A DNA stretch of 64,000 nucleotides from positions 1,240,001 through 1,304,000 of the forward strand of contig NZ_CP054056.1 of NCBI RefSeq assembly GCF_013283855.1, written 5' to 3'. The position numbers and the translations under genes are program-made. Shown in pieces: positions 59,801 through 64,000 of the stretch. The notes beneath the pieces were generated by a model. It was not told the DNA's origin and ran no database searches. It was given only the letters and a program-made list of their open reading frames with translations. Origin of the DNA: Aquiluna borgnonia. Its GTDB lineage: Bacteria > Actinomycetota > Actinomycetes > Actinomycetales > Microbacteriaceae. Positions within the stretch are counted from its first letter, which is position 1; each line of letters starts with the position of its first letter.

Positions 59801-59806
59801 ACCCTA
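59801..59806 (-). promoter_or_regulatory. Leaderless -10 candidate, VanY-like gene
   Basis: TAGGGT on the minus strand, 6 nt before GTG 59794. Confidence 0.5.
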
Positions 59807-59821
59807 GAACTTGGAGACCCG

Positions 59822-61504
59822 TTGGCGTCTAACACAAGGCGGGAAGCCGCAAAACAGGCCGCTCAATCTGGCCAAATGTCACCCAGAGAAATTTGGTTGG
59901 TCCTAGTTGGGCTCATGTCCGGGATGTTCCTGGCGGCCCTGGACCAGTCTGTGGTGGGCGCCGCAATGAGAACAATTGCTGATGATTTAGATGGACTTTC
60001 AGTCCAGGCGTGGGCCACGACCGCATACCTAATTACCTCAACAGTCTCAACCCCAATCTACGGAAAGCTCGGGGACCTCTTCGGGAGAAGGCCGCTCTTC
60101 CTGGCCGCAATCGCAATTTTCATAATTGGTTCGGTAACCACCGGGTTCGCCAATGACATGTATCAACTAGCTGCATATCGCGCGATTCAGGGGCTTGGTG
60201 CCGGCGGGTTGTTCTCACTCGCTCTAACCATCGTTGCGGACATTGTTCCGCCTCGTGAAAGAGCTCGCTACCAGGGCATGTTCTTGGCCGTATTTGGCTC
60301 ATCTTCTCTGCTTGGGCCAGTAGTAGGCGGGACCTTTGCGGGAATCGATCAGATTCTCTGGATCGACGGCTGGCGCTGGGTATTCCTGATTAACCTTCCA
60401 ATCGGAATTGCCTCACTGATCATGGTGACCACCTTCTTGCACGTCCCGCACACCCCAAAGCAGCAGAAAATTGACTGGTGGGGTGCCGTCACGATCGTGG
60501 TTGGAGTTGTTCCAATTCTCCTGGTTGCGGAGCAGGGACGAGAGTGGGGCTGGGGCTCCCCGCTCTCCGTTGCTATGTATGTCACCGGAGTAGTTGGAAT
60601 CGTGAGCTTCATCCTGGTTGAAAAGCGAATGGGTGAATCAGCTCTGATTCCTCTTTCAATCTTCAAGAATCAGACTTTTGCCAGGACCCAGGTGCTGGGC
60701 GTAATTATTGGTGCCGGCATGTTTGGCGGCATGATCGTGCTGCCATTGATCATTCAAATCATCTACGGCATCACACCAACTATGACCGGTTTGATGATGC
60801 TTCCGATGGTGCTGGGAATGATGACCGCAACCATTACCGCCGGTCGGATAACTTCAAAGACTGGAAAGTACCGAATCTTCTTCAACACCGGAACGGCGAC
60901 TCTTTTCACTGGCTACACCTTCATGGTCTTGGTGCTCGCAGCTGATACACCGCTGTGGTTGCTCGCTATCGGCATGGTGCTGATTGGACTTGGTCTGGGT
61001 CAGCTAATGCAGACCACAATGGTTGCAAGCCAGAACGCAGTGGAGGCCAAAGACATTGGAGTGGCAACCTCTTCGGCCACCTTCTTCAGGCAAATGGGTG
61101 GAACCTTTGGAGTCGCCATCTTTATGTCGATCCTGTTCTCTCAGGTGGTCGACAAAATAACTCAGGCCTTCCAGGACACCGAGGTTCAGGCTGGGCTAGC
61201 CGAAGCGTTGGCCAATGGCAACGTCACTTCGGATCCTGCCAACGCCGGAATTCTTGAAGTGTTGAACTCTGGACCCAGCGGAGCAAACGGCATCACCAGT
61301 GATAGCTCATTCCTAATTGGAGCGGATGAGAGGCTAACCCTGCCGTTCCGAATTGGATTTGTTGAAAGTTCTCTGACCGTATTCATGCTCGCAGCCAGCT
61401 TCATAGCGGTTGCCTTTGTCATCAGTTGGTTCATCAAGGAAATCCCGCTTCGGCAGAAGAGTGCCTCACAGGAAGCGGCCGAAGCCGCTGCTGCCGGGCA
61501 CTAG
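59822..61504 (+). CDS. DHA2-family MFS multidrug exporter
   Basis: 560 aa, 14 predicted helices, EmrB/QacA drug exporter type. Motif D1-like LDQSVVGAAMRTI, motif A GKLGDLFGRRPLFL, and motif C GSSSLLGPVVGGTFAG. TTG start with GGAG 5 nt upstream. Distinct from the DHA2 pump at 28521. Substrate unknown; the downstream TPP riboswitch belongs to the next operon. Confidence 0.9.
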   Translation: MASNTRREAAKQAAQSGQMSPREIWLVLVGLMSGMFLAALDQSVVGAAMRTIADDLDGLSVQAWATTAYLITSTVSTPIYGKLGDLFGRRPLFLAAIAIFIIGSVTTGFANDMYQLAAYRAIQGLGAGGLFSLALTIVADIVPPRERARYQGMFLAVFGSSSLLGPVVGGTFAGIDQILWIDGWRWVFLINLPIGIASLIMVTTFLHVPHTPKQQKIDWWGAVTIVVGVVPILLVAEQGREWGWGSPLSVAMYVTGVVGIVSFILVEKRMGESALIPLSIFKNQTFARTQVLGVIIGAGMFGGMIVLPLIIQIIYGITPTMTGLMMLPMVLGMMTATITAGRITSKTGKYRIFFNTGTATLFTGYTFMVLVLAADTPLWLLAIGMVLIGLGLGQLMQTTMVASQNAVEAKDIGVATSSATFFRQMGGTFGVAIFMSILFSQVVDKITQAFQDTEVQAGLAEALANGNVTSDPANAGILEVLNSGPSGANGITSDSSFLIGADERLTLPFRIGFVESSLTVFMLAASFIAVAFVISWFIKEIPLRQKSASQEAAEAAAAGH

Positions 61505-61508
61505 CACT

Positions 61509-61514
61509 TATACT
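61509..61514 (+). promoter_or_regulatory. Candidate -10 for the thi operon
   Basis: TATACT just downstream of the DHA2 stop and 8 bp before the riboswitch; no clear -35. Confidence 0.35.
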
Positions 61515-61522
61515 TTTCCCAC

Positions 61523-61614
61523 CACGGGAGTTCGGTAAACCGGACTGAGAGGAAAGCTGAAAGCTTTCGACCGTCGAACCTGATATGGGTAATGCCAGCG
61601 CAGGGAGACACTCC
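61523..61614 (+). promoter_or_regulatory. TPP (THI-box) riboswitch
   Basis: The conserved core CGGACTGAGAGGAAAGC is followed by CGAACCTGATATGGGTAATGCCAGCGCAGGGA, the TPP aptamer pattern. P1 can form between GGAGT (61527-61531) and ACTCC (61610-61614). It precedes thiB and should turn the operon off when thiamine pyrophosphate is high. Confidence 0.93.
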
Positions 61615-61619
61615 AACCC

Positions 61620-61638
61620 GTGCCTAAACGAAAGGCAC
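61620..61638 (+). promoter_or_regulatory. Hairpin sequestering the thiB ribosome-binding site
   Basis: GTGCCT (61620-61625) pairs with AGGCAC (61633-61638) over a 7-nt loop. The AAAGG Shine-Dalgarno of thiB (6 nt before the ATG) lies in the loop end and 3' arm. Suggests a translational expression platform for the riboswitch. Confidence 0.5.
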
Positions 61639-61641
61639 GAA

Positions 61642-62589
61642 ATGAAAAAAGTAGCACTTGTAGCAATCGGTGTATTTCTACTGGCTGGCTGTTCTTCGCC
61701 AGAGACAGTAACCAAGCTCAGACTTGCAACGCATGATTCCTTTTATATCTCAGATGAGCAGATTGCGGAGTTTGAGAGCTCAACCGGATACGACCTAGAG
61801 GTAATCACCTTGGGAGACACCGGAGGGCTAACCAACCAACTAGTTCTCACCAAAGCCGCACCTGTTGCAGATGTTGTTTATGGAATCGACAACACCTTCG
61901 CTCCGGTCGCCACCGAAAACAAAATCGTGGAGGATCTCGTTCCAATTAACTACGGCGATGTTTGCTTCAACTACGACATTGATTGGTTTGATGCCAACGG
62001 CATTCAACCCCCAACTTCATGGCGAGAGCTGGGAGATCCGCGTTTCAAAAACCTTGTGGTAATTCCAAACCCCACCCTGTCATCCCCCGGTCTTGCATTC
62101 CTGGCCACCACACATGCGGGCTTTGAAACCTCTGCTGAAGTATTCGCCTATTGGCGATCACTACGGGACAACGGTCTCAAGACCACCAGCGATTGGACCG
62201 AAGCCTATTTCACTCACTTCACCCGCTACGAGGGAGAACGCCCCATAGTCCTAAGCTATGCATCCTCTCCAGCGGCTGAAATAAAAAACGGAGTTGCCGG
62301 AAGTGCAGCATTGAGAACCGAGTGCTTCAGGCAAACCGAATACGCCTCTGCTGTGGTCGGCGGAAGTAATCCAGCTGGAGCCAAGGCACTCATTGACTTC
62401 TTTCTAACCGAATCATTCCAATCGCAACTACCTTGGAACATGTTTGTCTACCCCGTAGCGGATGTTGAACTGCCTCAGGAATTCGCTCAGTTCGCGGCGC
62501 CCGCTGAGTCAACGATTGGGGAGAATTTGGACATTGCCGCCAATCGAGAGCAGTGGCTAACCGACTGGCAAGATGTCTTTGACAACTAG
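61642..62589 (+). CDS. thiB: Thiamine ABC transporter substrate-binding lipoprotein
   Basis: 315 aa. Lipoprotein signal (VALVAIGVFLLAGC, lipid on C16), then a two-lobed periplasmic-binding domain of the ThiB/iron-binding type. VADVVYGIDNTFAPVATE and NYGDVCFNYDIDWF resemble ThiB. Riboswitch control fixes the pathway as thiamine/TPP uptake. ATG 61642 follows AAAGG. It overlaps thiP by 17 bp. Confidence 0.92.
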   Translation: MKKVALVAIGVFLLAGCSSPETVTKLRLATHDSFYISDEQIAEFESSTGYDLEVITLGDTGGLTNQLVLTKAAPVADVVYGIDNTFAPVATENKIVEDLVPINYGDVCFNYDIDWFDANGIQPPTSWRELGDPRFKNLVVIPNPTLSSPGLAFLATTHAGFETSAEVFAYWRSLRDNGLKTTSDWTEAYFTHFTRYEGERPIVLSYASSPAAEIKNGVAGSAALRTECFRQTEYASAVVGGSNPAGAKALIDFFLTESFQSQLPWNMFVYPVADVELPQEFAQFAAPAESTIGENLDIAANREQWLTDWQDVFDN

Positions 62590-63985
62590 CCTCGAACTCC
62601 TGCTGACCACCGCATTTATTGCTCTGGCGAGCGCGGTCCTGGCAACAGCGTTTGGCGTGGTGTTTGGGCGCTGGTTGAGAACCCTCAGTTCTTCCATTGG
62701 GAGAGTTGTTTCTGCTATCGCTCTGATTCCTTTTCTGCTGCCTCCGCTTTTGATCGGAATGGCATTCAGCCAACTGGATTTTTTGTATTCAAGTTTTGGA
62801 ATACTAAACATCCTGGTTGCGCATACCATCATGAACTTTGGATTTATTGGCAGGGTGGTTGCCTCGAGCACTCTTCAGAAAGAACAGATTGAGGAGGCGA
62901 GAATCTCTGGTGCTAACGATTTTGAGATCTTCGCTCGAATTGAACTTCCGCAACTTCGAGGGCCACTTTCGTCAGCCGGACTTTTGGTAGCAATCTACTC
63001 CGCCACCAGCTACGGGCTGATCCTTATTCTGGGAAATGGAGTCAGGACTCTAGAGACTGAGATCGCTCGAACCACGCTGGTAGCGCTCGACTTTCAAACG
63101 GCCACCCTCTTAGCAGTTCTTCAGAGTTTCCTAACACTCGCACTCTTTCTGTTAGCGCGTCGCTTTGGCCCAGGGGTCAGTCTCTTGGGTCAGCTGGAAA
63201 GGCAAAATCTAAGAGTGGGTTTGCTCAGCAAAATCCTTGGCTATGCCCTGCTGGCTTTGGTTGTAATAACCATAGGCACAGTGATGGCAAGATCTTTTTC
63301 TGGAGTTGGGCTGATCGACAATCTGGAGAACCTTTTCTCAACCGGATACCGATCAATACTGAACATCAGCCCCTTCGAGGCTGGCCTAAACAGCATTCGA
63401 AATGCGCTGATAACGGCGACCCTCGCGGTAGTCATCGCTCTCTTCCTGGCGAGTCGAAAGTACAGGTCTGGTTGGGTCTTGATTGCGGTCGGAATATCAC
63501 CAGTAGTCATCGGACTGGCGACCCTGATAATCTCGGGGTACCTGCCCAGGGAGCTCACCGCATCTTGGCTATTGCTCCCATTGGTTCAGGTTTTACTCTC
63601 GCTGCCAATCGCTTATCAAATTCTCAGGCCGGCTTTTGAAGCAATTGATACTGATGTTCGTTTCGCTGCTCATTTGGATGGGGCTAACCAGCTGACTCGA
63701 CTTTTGAGAATAGAGGCGCCGCAGGTCTCTAGGTCGATTGGGTTGGCTGCAGCATTTGCAGCTCTTGTTTCACTTGGGGAATTTGGAACGGCCAGCTTCC
63801 TGGCTTTCGGGGAGAATGAGACTCTGCCGATAGTGATGTTCAAACTCTTGAGTCGACCGGGAGAGCAAAACCTGGGAATGGCCATGACTGCTGCCGCAAT
63901 TCATATTCTGATTGCGGCATGCATAACCTGGATCAGCCTGAGATCAGGCGATATGAAATCTGAGCCTGATCGAGCCGAGCGGTAA
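62573..63985 (+). CDS. thiP: Thiamine ABC transporter permease
   Basis: 470 aa, about twelve helices, two fused permease modules. The ATPase-contact EAA-type loops are EEARISGANDFEIFARIELP (near 110) and DVRFAAHLDGANQLTRLLRIEAP (near 370). Starts ATG inside the end of thiB. Together with thiB and a downstream ATPase it forms the ThiBPQ importer. Confidence 0.91.
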   Translation: MSLTTSLELLLTTAFIALASAVLATAFGVVFGRWLRTLSSSIGRVVSAIALIPFLLPPLLIGMAFSQLDFLYSSFGILNILVAHTIMNFGFIGRVVASSTLQKEQIEEARISGANDFEIFARIELPQLRGPLSSAGLLVAIYSATSYGLILILGNGVRTLETEIARTTLVALDFQTATLLAVLQSFLTLALFLLARRFGPGVSLLGQLERQNLRVGLLSKILGYALLALVVITIGTVMARSFSGVGLIDNLENLFSTGYRSILNISPFEAGLNSIRNALITATLAVVIALFLASRKYRSGWVLIAVGISPVVIGLATLIISGYLPRELTASWLLLPLVQVLLSLPIAYQILRPAFEAIDTDVRFAAHLDGANQLTRLLRIEAPQVSRSIGLAAAFAALVSLGEFGTASFLAFGENETLPIVMFKLLSRPGEQNLGMAMTAAAIHILIAACITWISLRSGDMKSEPDRAER

Positions 63986-63987
63986 CC

Positions 63988-64000
63988 GTGCTAATGGACT
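63988..64000 (+). CDS. Start of probable ThiQ ATPase, cut by window end
   Basis: GTG CTA ATG GAC begins 2 bp after the thiP stop and runs off the end. The position fits thiQ, the ATPase of the same importer, but only four codons are visible. Confidence 0.4.

Noticed and set aside
59822-61504. DHA2 exporter as part of the TPP-controlled operon
   Set aside because: The riboswitch lies downstream of its stop and upstream of thiB, so it controls the thi genes only.
1-64000. CRISPR array or prophage
   Set aside because: No regularly spaced repeats, cas genes, phage structural genes or integrases were seen.

Overview
The window reads as chromosomal DNA of an actinobacterium, most likely a streamlined member of the Microbacteriaceae (inference). 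Supporting signs are the gene order ftsH-folE-folP-folB-folK-DUF3180-DUF2520-panC-lysS-clpC, a DUF3073 gene, a 32-codon AURKAIP1/COX24-type bS22 gene near proC, an archaeal-type (probably non-discriminating) AspRS, a cytochrome c biogenesis cluster of the actinobacterial type, few gaps, many 1-4 bp gene overlaps, GTG/TTG starts and base composition only slightly GC-rich by eye. There is no rRNA, CRISPR array or recognisable transposase.

Layout. 1-3339 (-): cytochrome c maturation cluster (resB cut by the window edge, ccdA, a TlpA-like lipoprotein, a histidine phosphatase). 3406-4716: aspS. 4713-5411: VapBC. 5481-6585: membrane protein plus XRE regulator. 6580-7860: glutaredoxin-like protein with a coupled 43-codon ORF, a SerB1-like HAD phosphatase and bS22. 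7957-12604: ArsR regulator, proC, CPBP protease, radA, an anchored protein and a GNAT. 12612-25094 (-): SOUL protein, clpC, lysS, panC, the folate pathway block, ftsH, hpt, tilS. 25142-27221: ppa, an NTF2-like protein and an NlpC/P60 hydrolase. 27346-27628: tRNA-Glu, -Asp, -Phe. 27650-31524: EamA and DHA2 transporters, a stand-alone TipAS protein, two FluC subunits, DUF3073. 31557-35168 (-): an I78-like protein, purM, purF, a membrane protein and an SCP2-like protein. 35185-35851: a Phd/PIN toxin-antitoxin pair. 35901-40648: a CrtEb-like prenyltransferase and CrtI/CrtD-like oxidoreductase, nitroreductase, MFS, YciI, alpha-CTD-like protein.

40650-44567 is the main accessory region: a small genomic island in a tRNA-Arg(ACG) gene. 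It is bounded by an 85-bp imperfect direct repeat comprising the tRNA 3' part and its terminator. The tRNA is intact on the right and survives only as a 43-nt remnant on the left. The cargo is VKOR, a DsbA-like protein, a small membrane protein, a CDF metal exporter and a DUF1801 protein. No integrase is visible.

44653-51474 (-) is a six-gene operon-like run: tctC-tctB-tctA (tripartite tricarboxylate transporter), an MFS gene, prpD and prpB, with no prpC. After two tRNA-Ser genes and an LCP protein come a Cof-type HAD, serS, a diacylglycerol kinase-like gene, pheA, pgm, a VanY-like carboxypeptidase and a DHA2 exporter. The window closes with a TPP riboswitch driving thiB-thiP and the first codons of a probable thiQ.

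A recurring regulatory pattern runs through the host genes: a TAnnnT hexamer (mostly TAGGCT, TAGACT, TAGGTT or TAGGGT) lies 6-7 nt upstream of the start codon of about nineteen transcription-unit-leading genes. This suggests widespread leaderless transcription. The island genes instead mostly carry Shine-Dalgarno sequences.
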